Positions 1 through 5,661 are shown, counted from the first letter of the stretch. The stretch is DNA of 6,467 nucleotides from an archaeon (GCA_021806865.1 JAKAPU010000150.1:1-6467); one strand, 5' to 3'. A program made the numbers and translations. The notes: generated from the sequence alone by a model not told the origin.

Positions 1-2
1 TC

Positions 3-638
3 CACTTTGCTTGTGGAGCAGGAACCTACGTGTTCAAAGACCATGACAGACTGGTGCCATTAACCAGATTTGTCGACATGGAAGGACTGCTCAACTACCT
101 TCAGGACAAGTCAGACGAACTGAACAACGGCGCGAGCAAACTCGTAGTGATTCCAAAGATACTTGCAAACCTCAGCAAATTCATCGACAAAGAAAAGACT
201 CCGGAGGGTGTGAACCTGTCAAGGCTACTATTCAACGCGCTCGTAAAACACGACTATGAGGCGCTTGGAGACTTCCATCAGAAGACAATGTTCCTTGGAA
301 TGATGCACTTCCAGGACAAGTACAACCATGACGAGGAGAGATTGATGCGCTGCGATATCCACTACATGACGCCCGACCAGAGAATCATTCCGTTCTGCGC
401 ATTCAACGTCATTCCAGAGTGGTACCGCGATAGAATCCAGCAAAAGTACGCAATCCCAATTGAGGATTGGGAGAAAAAGAGCGGCTACACGCTGGAGCAG
501 GGTCTTTACCGCGGAACGCTGAGGAAGGGCAAGCAGCATCACGCGGGCTGCGGCTGCTCGGTGGTGATGCAGCAGACTCAACAAGCACGCACGCTCGAGA
601 CAATCACCGGCGACACACTCCCAATCGTCACTTCATAG
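3..638 (+). CDS. tes: Tetraether lipid synthase (Tes)-like radical SAM protein, C-terminal part
   Basis: The reading frame is open from the left edge, so the N-terminus, including the radical SAM CX3CX2C core, lies outside the window. A GTG at 30 is internal, because the frame already reads HFACGAGTYVFK before it. The visible 211 codons contain RCDIHYMTPD, then RIIPFCAFNVIPEWYRD and a KYAIPIEDWEKKSG segment, which I recognise from the C-terminal half of the MJ0619/MA_1486 family. Members join the phytanyl chain ends of archaeal lipids through sp3 C-C bonds to make GDGT tetraethers, using several Fe-S clusters (established knowledge). Near the end there is a His-His then Cys-Gly-Cys cluster (codons at 537-557), a possible metal ligand set, followed by a Gln/Thr-rich tail. 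The stop is TAG at 636-638. A GDGT-making archaeon fits the rest of the window. The family call is from memory of motifs; another radical SAM subfamily is the main alternative. Confidence 0.75.
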   Translation, partial: HFACGAGTYVFKDHDRLVPLTRFVDMEGLLNYLQDKSDELNNGASKLVVIPKILANLSKFIDKEKTPEGVNLSRLLFNALVKHDYEALGDFHQKTMFLGMMHFQDKYNHDEERLMRCDIHYMTPDQRIIPFCAFNVIPEWYRDRIQQKYAIPIEDWEKKSGYTLEQGLYRGTLRKGKQHHAGCGCSVVMQQTQQARTLETITGDTLPIVTS

Positions 639-647
639 ACGACTACG

Positions 648-690
648 CCCGCGTTTTTTGCGGGAAATCTTTTCCTTTTTTCTTTAATTC
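648..690 (+). terminator. Hairpin plus T-rich tract after tes
   Basis: CCCGC (648-652) and GCGGG (660-664) form a 5-bp stem around the loop GTTTTTT. A pyrimidine-rich tract with T runs at 670-673, 676-681 and 683-685 follows. The site begins 9 bases after the tes stop codon. Archaeal termination depends mainly on oligo-T tracts, so the T-rich stretch is probably the working part. Confidence 0.6.
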
Positions 691-770
691 TTCAGTGTCT
701 GTCATCCTGAAAGCTTGCTTCAAACAATTTGAATTGGTATACAGTCTCTCAGTGAATTGAATGCCATGTA

Positions 771-786
771 GGAAATCGATTATAAG
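771..786 (+). promoter_or_regulatory. polB core promoter (BRE + TATA box)
   Basis: A purine-rich GGAAATC (771-777, BRE-like) precedes ATTATAAG (779-786). The box centre is about 28 bases upstream of the polB ATG at 811. Archaeal transcription starts about 22-27 bases downstream of the box centre, so the mRNA would begin at or within a few bases of the ATG and be leaderless. There is no Shine-Dalgarno sequence before the ATG, which agrees. Confidence 0.6.
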
Positions 787-810
787 CACGGGTCGACGTG
801 AACGTGCGAC
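786..810 (+). promoter_or_regulatory. Inverted repeat between TATA box and polB start (possible operator)
   Basis: Two overlapping symmetries fill the gap from TATA box to start codon. GTCGACGT (792-799) is mirrored by ACGT-G-CGAC (802-810) with one extra base, centred on GA at 800-801. GCACG (786-790) is also mirrored by CGTGC (803-807). The repeat ends directly before the ATG and spans the predicted transcription start, where a bound repressor would block polymerase. No regulator is identified, so an operator role is inference. Confidence 0.35.
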
Positions 811-3426
811 ATGCAAGTCCAGCAGACTCTAGACAGCGTGGCCAAACTTGAGAAACCGAAGTCTGTTGTACTCGATTCAAACGCACGAGCTCAGCTGAAA
901 AAAAAGTTAGCAGAGCTTACTCGGGAAGTAGACGAACTGGGTCCTTCGGTTCTTGTTTCTGCCACATACGATGGAGAGCGCAGAGTTGCTGTACTGAAGT
1001 TCTACGAACCAACCACAAACAGAGTCTATCTCTGGTCTGACAAGAGTGGACACAAGCCGCACTGCTTTTCGAAACTGCCCGTCGCTGAACTCGAGTATCT
1101 GAAGAAGGAGCGTTCCAACATTCTGGACGTGGTCAGCGTAAAAAAGCTCGATCTAATCCAGGACAAGGAGATTGAGGTCAGCAAGATCATAGCGACCGAT
1201 CCTCTTGCAATTGGTGGAAACGAGGGCAGCCTGCGCAACGCGATGCCAATGTGGGAGGCTGATATCAAGTACTACGAGAATTTCCTCTATGACAACGAGC
1301 TTTACGCTGGCGCCTTTTACAAGATAGAAAAAGGAAAGATTGTCGCGGTACCCTTTGACACTCCGAAGGAAGTACAGGAGTCCCTGAAGAAGACTATCGC
1401 TTCTTCGAAGCCAGAGATGGCAAAACACATCGAAAGCTGGGCATCCCTCCTGAATCAGCCTCTTCCCTACATCAAAAGGGCGGCGATCGACATTGAAGTG
1501 CTTTCTGAGGAAAACAGAATCCCCAACCCTGAAGAGGCCGTTCGCCCAATCGTGGCAGTCTCTCTCGTGTCAGAAAATTTTCAGAGGCTCTACATCCTAG
1601 CAAGAAGCGATGTCGAGCTCGGAAGAAAGGAAGATGTCCCTTCCTCCGCGGAAACTATCTTCTTTGAATCAGAGAGGGATCTTCTGATTAAGCTCTTCAC
1701 CGATATGCTGGATTATCCGTTCATAGCCAGCTTCAACGGAGATGATTTCGATTTCAACTACCTGTACCACAGGGCTCTCCGCCCCGAGATTGGTCTTTCG
1801 AAGGACGAGATTCCAATCGTAATGGGGAACAAGTTCTCGGCGATAAAGCACGGCGTCCACCTGGACCTATACAAGGTCTTCAACAACCGCTCGCTTCAGA
1901 TCTATGCATTTGGAAACAAGTACAGCGACCACACACTGAACGGTGTCGCTGAAGGATTGCTGGATGAAAGCAAGGTGGAGTTCGACGGGGAAATCGGAAA
2001 TCTGCCGATCTACGAACTCGCAAAGTACAACCTGCAGGACACACTGCTCACCTACAAGCTCGTCTCGATTTACAACGACGTACTGCTGAAACTTCTGGTC
2101 GTCATAGCGCGCGTAGGCAAGATGCCAATAGACGATCTTTCTCGCCTTGGAGTTTCCAACTGGATTCGAAGCATGCTCTATTTCGAGCACAGAAGGGAGA
2201 ACGCCCTGATCCCAAGGCCTGAAGAACTAAAGGAGAAGGGAGGTGCAAAATCTGAAGCCATAATCAAAGGCAAGAAGTACAAGGGAGGCCTGGTCATAGA
2301 GCCAAAACCAGGTGTGCACTTTAACGTCGCGGTCCTTGATTTTGCCTCTCTGTATCCGAGTATAATCAAGGTTCACAACATCTCCTACGAGACGGTGAAC
2401 TGCCCGCATTCGGAGTGCAAATCAAACATAATTCCAGAAGTTGGACACTGGAGCTGCACAAAGAGAAGAGGAATAGAATCTCTAGTCGTAGGATCTCTCA
2501 GGGACCTCAGAGTCGATTACTACAAGCAGCTTACAAAGAGCGCCACTCTGTCCAAGGAGGACAAGGAGCTGTACAAGGTCGTGAGCCAGGGTCTGAAAGT
2601 CATTCTTAATGCAAGTTATGGTGTCCTGGGATTTGAGAGCTTCCCACTTTACTGTCTTCCAGCGGCGGAGGCTGTAGCTTCACTGGGTCGCTACTCCATC
2701 ACAAAGACAATTGACAAGTGCAATGAACTGGGAATCGGAGTCGTCTATTCGGACACCGACTCGCTCTTTCTTGAGGCACCATCGCAGGATCAGATCAACC
2801 TTGTTTCGAAATGGACACAGCAGGAGTTGGGAATCGAGCTCGACGTTGACAAAGTGTACCGCTACGTCGCAATGAGCGAACGGAAGAAGAACTATTTCGG
2901 AGTTCTCTCTGATGGAACTGTCGATCTAAAGGGTTTGACTGGCAAGAAGAGTCAGACTCCTCAATTCATCAAGGATTCATTCTACGAAATTCTGGGTATT
3001 CTGAGCAAGATCAAGTCCAAAGAGGATTTCGACACAGCGAGAGAAGAAATCAAAAAGAGACTGAAATCTGATTATGGCAGGCTGAAGGCAAAAGAAATCG
3101 GTATGACCGATCTTGCTTTCAACGTTATGATTGGAAAGGACGTGTCCAGTTATAGGGATACGATACCGCAGCACGTCCGCGCCGCTATGGCGCTGCAAAA
3201 GTCGGGCAAGGAGATCAAGGCGGGAGACATCATTGCCTTCGTGAAGACAACTACAAGCGATGGCGTCAAGCCAGCTGCACTCGCTCGAAAGGACGAGGTT
3301 GACGTGGAAAAGTACGTGGAATACATGCGAAGCACATTCGACCAGATACTCGGCTCCATGGGATACGATTTCGACGAGATTCTTGGAGCAACCAAACTGG
3401 AGGACTTCTTCTGGGGTTCTGCCTAG
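811..3426 (+). CDS. polB: Replicative DNA polymerase, family B (with 3'-5' exonuclease)
   Basis: This is a complete 871-residue DNA polymerase, within the usual archaeal PolB range of about 770-880. The exonuclease domain has ExoI DIE (D227, E229), ExoII NGDDFDF (D314) and ExoIII YNLQD (D410). The polymerase domain has motif A DFASLYPS (D510), motif B K596 to NASYG (600-604), motif C YSDTDS (D648, D650) and the KKNYFG motif (692-697). Every catalytic carboxylate is present, so both activities should be intact. C531, C536 and C549 lie after motif A, where crenarchaeal-type enzymes carry a conserved Cys set. The C-terminus ATKLEDFF (860-867) resembles a PCNA-interacting (PIP) box without the leading Gln. 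The ATG at 811 is chosen because the TATA box at 779-786 places transcription initiation at it. It replicates chromosomal DNA with PCNA, alongside PolD in Thaumarchaeota. It seems to be transcribed alone, with a terminator-like structure at its stop codon. Confidence 0.97.
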   Translation: MQVQQTLDSVAKLEKPKSVVLDSNARAQLKKKLAELTREVDELGPSVLVSATYDGERRVAVLKFYEPTTNRVYLWSDKSGHKPHCFSKLPVAELEYLKKERSNILDVVSVKKLDLIQDKEIEVSKIIATDPLAIGGNEGSLRNAMPMWEADIKYYENFLYDNELYAGAFYKIEKGKIVAVPFDTPKEVQESLKKTIASSKPEMAKHIESWASLLNQPLPYIKRAAIDIEVLSEENRIPNPEEAVRPIVAVSLVSENFQRLYILARSDVELGRKEDVPSSAETIFFESERDLLIKLFTDMLDYPFIASFNGDDFDFNYLYHRALRPEIGLSKDEIPIVMGNKFSAIKHGVHLDLYKVFNNRSLQIYAFGNKYSDHTLNGVAEGLLDESKVEFDGEIGNLPIYELAKYNLQDTLLTYKLVSIYNDVLLKLLVVIARVGKMPIDDLSRLGVSNWIRSMLYFEHRRENALIPRPEELKEKGGAKSEAIIKGKKYKGGLVIEPKPGVHFNVAVLDFASLYPSIIKVHNISYETVNCPHSECKSNIIPEVGHWSCTKRRGIESLVVGSLRDLRVDYYKQLTKSATLSKEDKELYKVVSQGLKVILNASYGVLGFESFPLYCLPAAEAVASLGRYSITKTIDKCNELGIGVVYSDTDSLFLEAPSQDQINLVSKWTQQELGIELDVDKVYRYVAMSERKKNYFGVLSDGTVDLKGLTGKKSQTPQFIKDSFYEILGILSKIKSKEDFDTAREEIKKRLKSDYGRLKAKEIGMTDLAFNVMIGKDVSSYRDTIPQHVRAAMALQKSGKEIKAGDIIAFVKTTTSDGVKPAALARKDEVDVEKYVEYMRSTFDQILGSMGYDFDEILGATKLEDFFWGSA

Positions 3427-3500
3427 GCCATTGAAAGTGGGGCTCGGAACTCAAGATCTGAATCATCACGCCAAACGGCGCTCAATGGGCTTTTTGTCTT
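3425..3500 (+). terminator. Terminator-like structure after polB
   Basis: CCATTGA (3428-3434) pairs with TCAATGG (3482-3488). Beyond one G-G mismatch, AG (3425-3426) pairs with CT (3490-3491). Inside this long stem-loop sits a small hairpin CGCC-AAAC-GGCG (3469-3480). TTTTT (3491-3495) and further T-rich sequence follow directly. The stem starts within the polB stop codon. The oligo-T is the strongest element; the long-range stem may not matter for archaeal termination. Confidence 0.4.
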
Positions 3501-3535
3501 CACTGCCCTTCAATCCTATCAGAGTGCCGCAACAT

Positions 3536-3543
3536 AATTATAT
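3536..3543 (+). promoter_or_regulatory. TATA box for the small-gene operon
   Basis: AATTATAT lies in otherwise mixed sequence downstream of the polB terminator. Its centre is about 53 bases before the TTG start at 3593. Transcription would begin near 3566 and leave a leader of about 27 bases, unlike the leaderless arrangement of polB. That leader contains the GC-rich symmetric sequence 3562-3588 (AGGCCT, AGGC-T-GCCT, GGCC), which can fold. Confidence 0.4.
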
Positions 3544-3592
3544 CGTTGAATCCTAATACGAAGGCCTAAACAGGCTGCCTTTGCGGCCATAA

Positions 3593-4105
3593 TTGCGATT
3601 ACAAATTGTAATAGGAGTTCAGGAAAAAGAGTTGGTATACATCGACACCACATGCACTTTGGAGAACTTTCGTAGGTTCTTGATCCAGAGCACCTGCATG
3701 TCCTTCATACCCGATGGGTACCTGAGGGATCCAGAGGTGTTTCCAGAGAAAGAGGGTGAGACTGGCTCGATCTACATCGAGGCAGCAGACAAGGTCAGCC
3801 TGAAGAAGATCAGAGACATCACGTTCGTGAACGCACGGGACATCTTGGGTATTATCTACGTCAGCAAGAGCGGGAACACCAAACTCAAGTGGCGAGAGAG
3901 CCGCGGCGAGCAGGGAAAGCTGACCGGCGAGGCCTCAACAAACAGTCTGGTGAACCTGTTCTCCTCAAGAGTGTTGAGCAAAGAGTACACAGATCAACTA
4001 CTCGCACAAGCACCTGGCGGAGAGCCAATTCCTGATGAGACTTCGCAGCAGAGCTCAAGCAGTGACCAACTGGAAGGTACTCTGAATGTCGAGGGGGACG
4101 TCTAA
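3593..4105 (+). CDS. Conserved-looking hypothetical protein, 170 aa, function unknown
   Basis: I do not recognise this protein's family. Residues 1-105 look folded and beta-rich, opening with the strand-like RLQIVIGV, followed by YIDTTCTLENF and later FVNARDILGIIYV. From about residue 105 the sequence becomes polar, and the tail (about 140-170) is rich in Pro, Gln, Ser and acidic residues with a run of Ser, so it is probably disordered. There is no signal peptide or membrane segment, so it is likely cytoplasmic. The TTG start at 3593 is the first possible one, since an in-frame TAA sits immediately before it at 3590-3592; the next in-frame ATG is about 36 codons in and would cut into the folded part. 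It heads a tight cluster: the next gene begins at 4086 or 4107, overlapping or directly abutting its stop. A role beside that partner is inferred only from the arrangement. The coding call is firm; the start is less so. Confidence 0.8.
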   Translation: MRLQIVIGVQEKELVYIDTTCTLENFRRFLIQSTCMSFIPDGYLRDPEVFPEKEGETGSIYIEAADKVSLKKIRDITFVNARDILGIIYVSKSGNTKLKWRESRGEQGKLTGEASTNSLVNLFSSRVLSKEYTDQLLAQAPGGEPIPDETSQQSSSSDQLEGTLNVEGDV

Positions 4106-4484
4106 AGTGGAACGTTCGCCAAGCTCTCCTTCGAATTCTGTGAAGGTCAGAGTCTATGAGATTACGAGCATGACCGACCCCGAAACAGGCAAGCCTGGCA
4201 AGAATATCAAGCTCGTGCAGGTAAAGCAGCGCGGTCAACAGCAGTACTTCGGAGGCCCATTTGCTGCCGGCGACGAAACTGGAATGATCCGCAACATCAT
4301 GTCCCAGTTCCAGTCCATGGGACTTGTTCCCTTTGGCAGGGAGGCAGGTCTACCAAAGATCAACCTCTTTTTGAGCGAAAGCGAGTACGATTTGCTTGGC
4401 GTGAGATTTGAGGTAAACGAAGTTTACGACATGATTCTCAAAGACGGCGCTATTCGGTTTTCAAAATCCCTCGAAGGCGTCTGA
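4086..4484 (+). CDS. Small conserved archaeal protein, possibly arcadin-1-like
   Basis: The protein has 132 residues from ATG 4086. After a Ser/Pro-rich leader of about 18 residues, the folded part starts with VKVRVYEITSMTDPETG, continues through MIRNIMSQFQSMGLVPFG and ends with INLFLSESEYDLLGVRF and a beta-strand tail. From memory this layout (an RVY strand, 'DPETG', a helix, then 'hFLSExEYxxLG') resembles the family annotated as arcadin-1, a partner of the crenactin cytoskeleton in some archaea. I cannot verify that here, so the function is tentative. No membrane segment is present. Two starts are possible. ATG 4086 overlaps the previous gene by 20 bases and has GGAAGGT at 4072-4078. GTG 4107 follows that gene's TAA by one base and has GAGGGGG at 4091-4097. 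Both leave the folded domain intact. It is co-transcribed with the upstream gene. Confidence 0.8.
   Translation: MSRGTSKVERSPSSPSNSVKVRVYEITSMTDPETGKPGKNIKLVQVKQRGQQQYFGGPFAAGDETGMIRNIMSQFQSMGLVPFGREAGLPKINLFLSESEYDLLGVRFEVNEVYDMILKDGAIRFSKSLEGV
4091..4097 (+). promoter_or_regulatory. Shine-Dalgarno-like GAGGGGG before GTG 4107
   Basis: The sequence GAGGGGG lies 9 bases before an in-frame GTG at 4107. It bears on the choice between ATG 4086 and GTG 4107 for the second gene of the cluster. A similar GAGGGG precedes the next gene's ATG at 4532, which makes the GTG start more credible. Confidence 0.4.
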
Positions 4485-4485
4485 G

Positions 4486-4500
4486 CGCGAGTATCTCGCG
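4486..4500 (+). other. Short perfect hairpin between two operon genes
   Basis: CGCGAG (4486-4491) and CTCGCG (4495-4500) form a perfect 6-bp GC-rich stem with the 3-base loop TAT, starting 2 bases after the stop codon of the preceding gene. No T tract follows, so it is unlikely to be a terminator. It could stabilise or mark a processing point in a shared mRNA (inference). Confidence 0.4.
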
Positions 4501-4520
4501 TTGGTATCTTTGGAATCGGC

Positions 4521-4526
4521 GAGGGG
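4521..4526 (+). promoter_or_regulatory. Shine-Dalgarno sequence of the HAD-fold gene
   Basis: GAGGGG lies 5 bases before the ATG at 4532. It supports that start and indicates translation from within a longer mRNA, in contrast to the leaderless polB and GYD genes. Confidence 0.55.
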
Positions 4527-4531
4527 CTCTA

Positions 4532-4957
4532 ATGAAAAAGAACTCTGGTAGAAATCCAAGGCTCGATTCTGCTGGAGTACTGCCACTAAATCTGAAGAAC
4601 TTTGTGATAAGCATCGACGACTGCGTTTGCTTTTCGACTCCAGGAAAATCTCCTTCGGAGATGACCGCGAAGGAGGCGCTTAATGCAAGGGAGGTGCCTG
4701 GCGCGAGAGAGTGGGTGAACGCTCTGGTTGCGCAGGGACACTACGTATGCTTCTTTACTTCTAGACCTCAGAGGCTCAAGTCGGCGACAAGCAGGTGGCT
4801 GAAATCGAAGGGTTTCAAATTTGACTCTCTTTTGATGGACAAGCCCGACGCTCTAAAATACCACTATATAGACGATAGGCATGTACAGGCTACGACCTTT
4901 GTGGGGAGATTCACTCCTCTGGTAAGGAAGGAACGAAGGATTCAAGTCTTCGGCTGA
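4532..4957 (+). CDS. HAD-superfamily fold protein with altered catalytic motif I
   Basis: The protein is 141 residues long, and its order of motifs matches a small HAD-type phosphatase. Motif I is FVISIDDCVCF (24-34), motif II FFTSRP (74-79, T76/S77), a helix of the RLKSATSRWLKSKGF type follows, then motif III K104 in MDKP, and motif IV YIDDR (112-116, D114/D115). HAD enzymes normally use hhhDxDG, where the first Asp is the phosphorylated nucleophile. Here the aligned residues are S27-I28-D29-D30, so the nucleophile position is Ser while the acid/base Asp and the Mg-binding pair remain. Ordinary HAD phosphatase chemistry is therefore doubtful; it may bind phosphate or metal without hydrolysis, or use another residue. 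Residues 1-22 are a polar leader of unknown role. There is no cap domain beyond the short 36-56 insert. It is the last protein gene of the cluster, and a tRNA-Gly gene starts 4 bases after its stop. No substrate can be inferred. Confidence 0.8.
   Translation: MKKNSGRNPRLDSAGVLPLNLKNFVISIDDCVCFSTPGKSPSEMTAKEALNAREVPGAREWVNALVAQGHYVCFFTSRPQRLKSATSRWLKSKGFKFDSLLMDKPDALKYHYIDDRHVQATTFVGRFTPLVRKERRIQVFG
4863..4870 (+). promoter_or_regulatory. Possible internal TATA box for the tRNA gene
   Basis: ACTATATA lies inside the HAD-fold gene, about 95 bases before the tRNA. Transcription from it would start near 4892 and give a leader of about 70 bases for RNase P to remove. No TATA-like sequence lies at the usual distance (about 4935) from the tRNA 5' end. 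The sequence also encodes HYIDDR, so the match may be chance. Confidence 0.25.
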
Positions 4958-4961
4958 GGTT

Positions 4962-5057
4962 GCGAGGTTGGTCTAGACTGGCCTAGGACAGGGGCTTCCC
5001 AAGAGGACTAATCCTCGGAGTGAGCCTCTAACACGGGTTCGAATCCCGTACCTCGCA
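4962..5057 (+). tRNA. tRNA-Gly(CCC), intron-containing
   Basis: The gene folds as a complete tRNA. The acceptor stem is GCGAGGT (4962-4968) with ACCTCGC (5050-5056), 7 bp. The D stem is GTCT/GGAC (4971-4974, 4986-4989) with an 11-base loop holding GG. The anticodon stem is GGGGC (4991-4995) with GCCTC (5024-5028), with one G-U pair. The anticodon CCC is at 4998-5000. The variable region is TAAC, and the T arm is ACGGG-TTCGAAT-CCCGT (5033-5049). The discriminator is A5057; CCA is not encoded. A 21-base intron (5002-5022) sits at position 37/38, and the mature tRNA is 75 bases. CCC reads glycine GGG codons. The gene starts 4 bases after the HAD gene stop and ends 21 bases before the convergent GYD gene stop, so it is probably cut from a longer transcript. 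Confidence 0.95.
5002..5022 (+). other. tRNA intron with canonical bulge-helix-bulge splice site
   Basis: The 21-base intron lies at 37/38 in the anticodon loop. The central 4-bp helix is TTCC (4996-4999) with GGAG (5017-5020), including one G-U pair. The 5' bulge is CAA (5000-5002), cut after 5001. The 3' bulge is TGA (5021-5023), cut after 5022. The inner helix is GAGGA/TCCTC (5003-5007 with 5012-5016) with loop CTAA, and the outer helix is the anticodon stem. This matches the archaeal splicing endonuclease motif at every position I checked by hand. Confidence 0.92.
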
Positions 5058-5060
5058 CTT

Positions 5061-5075
5061 CGTTTTACATTTAGG
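5061..5075 (+). terminator. Possible oligo-T terminator after tRNA-Gly
   Basis: A TTTT run (5063-5066) begins 6 bases after the tRNA 3' end and is followed by ACATTTA. It is short but in the right place for oligo-T-driven termination. Only 21 bases separate the tRNA from the convergent GYD gene. Confidence 0.35.
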
Positions 5076-5078
5076 TTG

Positions 5079-5369
5079 TTAAGCCAGCTTGGCGATCAGT
5101 GAGGCAGCTTCCGATTCCGAGAAGGCTCTCAGGCTTGTGCTTCTTACGTTTCCCAGTTTTTCAAGAGAGAGCAGAAAAGTTGCCAAAGTTTCGTCGCCAG
5201 GGAATTCCGCAATTCCGACAGTGTCGTACGCGCCGATCGTGTAGTATACGGTGAGCTTCCCTCCGAGCTTTTCCGCAGAGGATCTTGCGGAGGCAATTCT
5301 CGTCGGAGCGTCCTTGACATTCCTAATCCCCTGGTCGGTCCAATTCCACAGTATAAGGTAGTGAGGCAT
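5079..5369 (-). CDS. GYD domain-containing protein
   Basis: The protein is a 96-residue single-domain member of the GYD family, small alpha/beta proteins of ferredoxin-like (dimeric alpha-beta barrel) size whose biochemical role is not established. Typical features are the opening MPHYLILWNWTDQGI, a helix around residues 20-35, EKLGGKL, the family signature in YYTIGAYDTVGIAEFP (GxYD at 46-49), a second helix rich in Leu, and LGNVRSTSLRAFSE near the end. It is cytoplasmic, with no signal or membrane segment. The frame extends upstream to an ATG at 5417, but 5369 is chosen for two reasons. The family starts with 'MPxY', and a TATA box at 5395-5402 lies inside that extension about 29 bases before 5369, implying a leaderless mRNA. 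The gene is convergent with the upstream operon and tRNA, and it appears to be transcribed alone. Confidence 0.9.
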   Translation of the reverse strand: MPHYLILWNWTDQGIRNVKDAPTRIASARSSAEKLGGKLTVYYTIGAYDTVGIAEFPGDETLATFLLSLEKLGNVRSTSLRAFSESEAASLIAKLA

Positions 5370-5394
5370 GAAGATTCTCTTCTTGATTCGGACC

Positions 5395-5402
5395 GTATAT
5401 TG
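5395..5402 (-). promoter_or_regulatory. TATA box of the GYD gene
   Basis: On the minus strand this reads CAATATAC. Its centre is about 29 bases before the ATG at 5369, which predicts a leaderless mRNA and excludes the further upstream ATG at 5417 as the main start. Confidence 0.55.
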
Positions 5403-5661
5403 TGAGTAGGTGATCATCAGACGTGATAATTACTTAACTCCGTATGCCCCCGATATCCACTTCCGACAGATCTCTGCAGACAAGAAACCGGCTTTGATTT
5501 TCAGACTTTGGTAGAGACAACCCTGGCCTCATAACATGTTTGCTTGGCAAGCTCAGTCTCTCATGAATGAATATTGCAGGAGTTTGATTGGATCTCAGGG
5601 CCGGCAGAAGAGTAAGGGCATTAGCAAGCAATGATACATGAATTATCGAGACAGATGAATA

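Noticed and set aside
228..584. Minus-strand open frame of 118 codons
   Set aside because: It lies wholly inside the Tes-like coding sequence on the opposite strand and has no family resemblance; it is a coding shadow.
4486..4500. Hairpin CGCGAG-TAT-CTCGCG as a terminator
   Set aside because: No T tract follows, and the next gene has a Shine-Dalgarno sequence close by, which fits read-through.
4961..5057. tRNA acceptor stem taken as TGCGAGG/CCTCGCA
   Set aside because: Those bases also pair, but this puts the D stem out of register. Starting at G4962 gives a canonical D stem, T8 and discriminator A.
5370..5417. Upstream extension of the GYD gene to an ATG at 5417, adding 16 residues
   Set aside because: The extension contains the TATA box (5395-5402), and the family begins at the MPHY position, so the ATG at 5369 is the better start.
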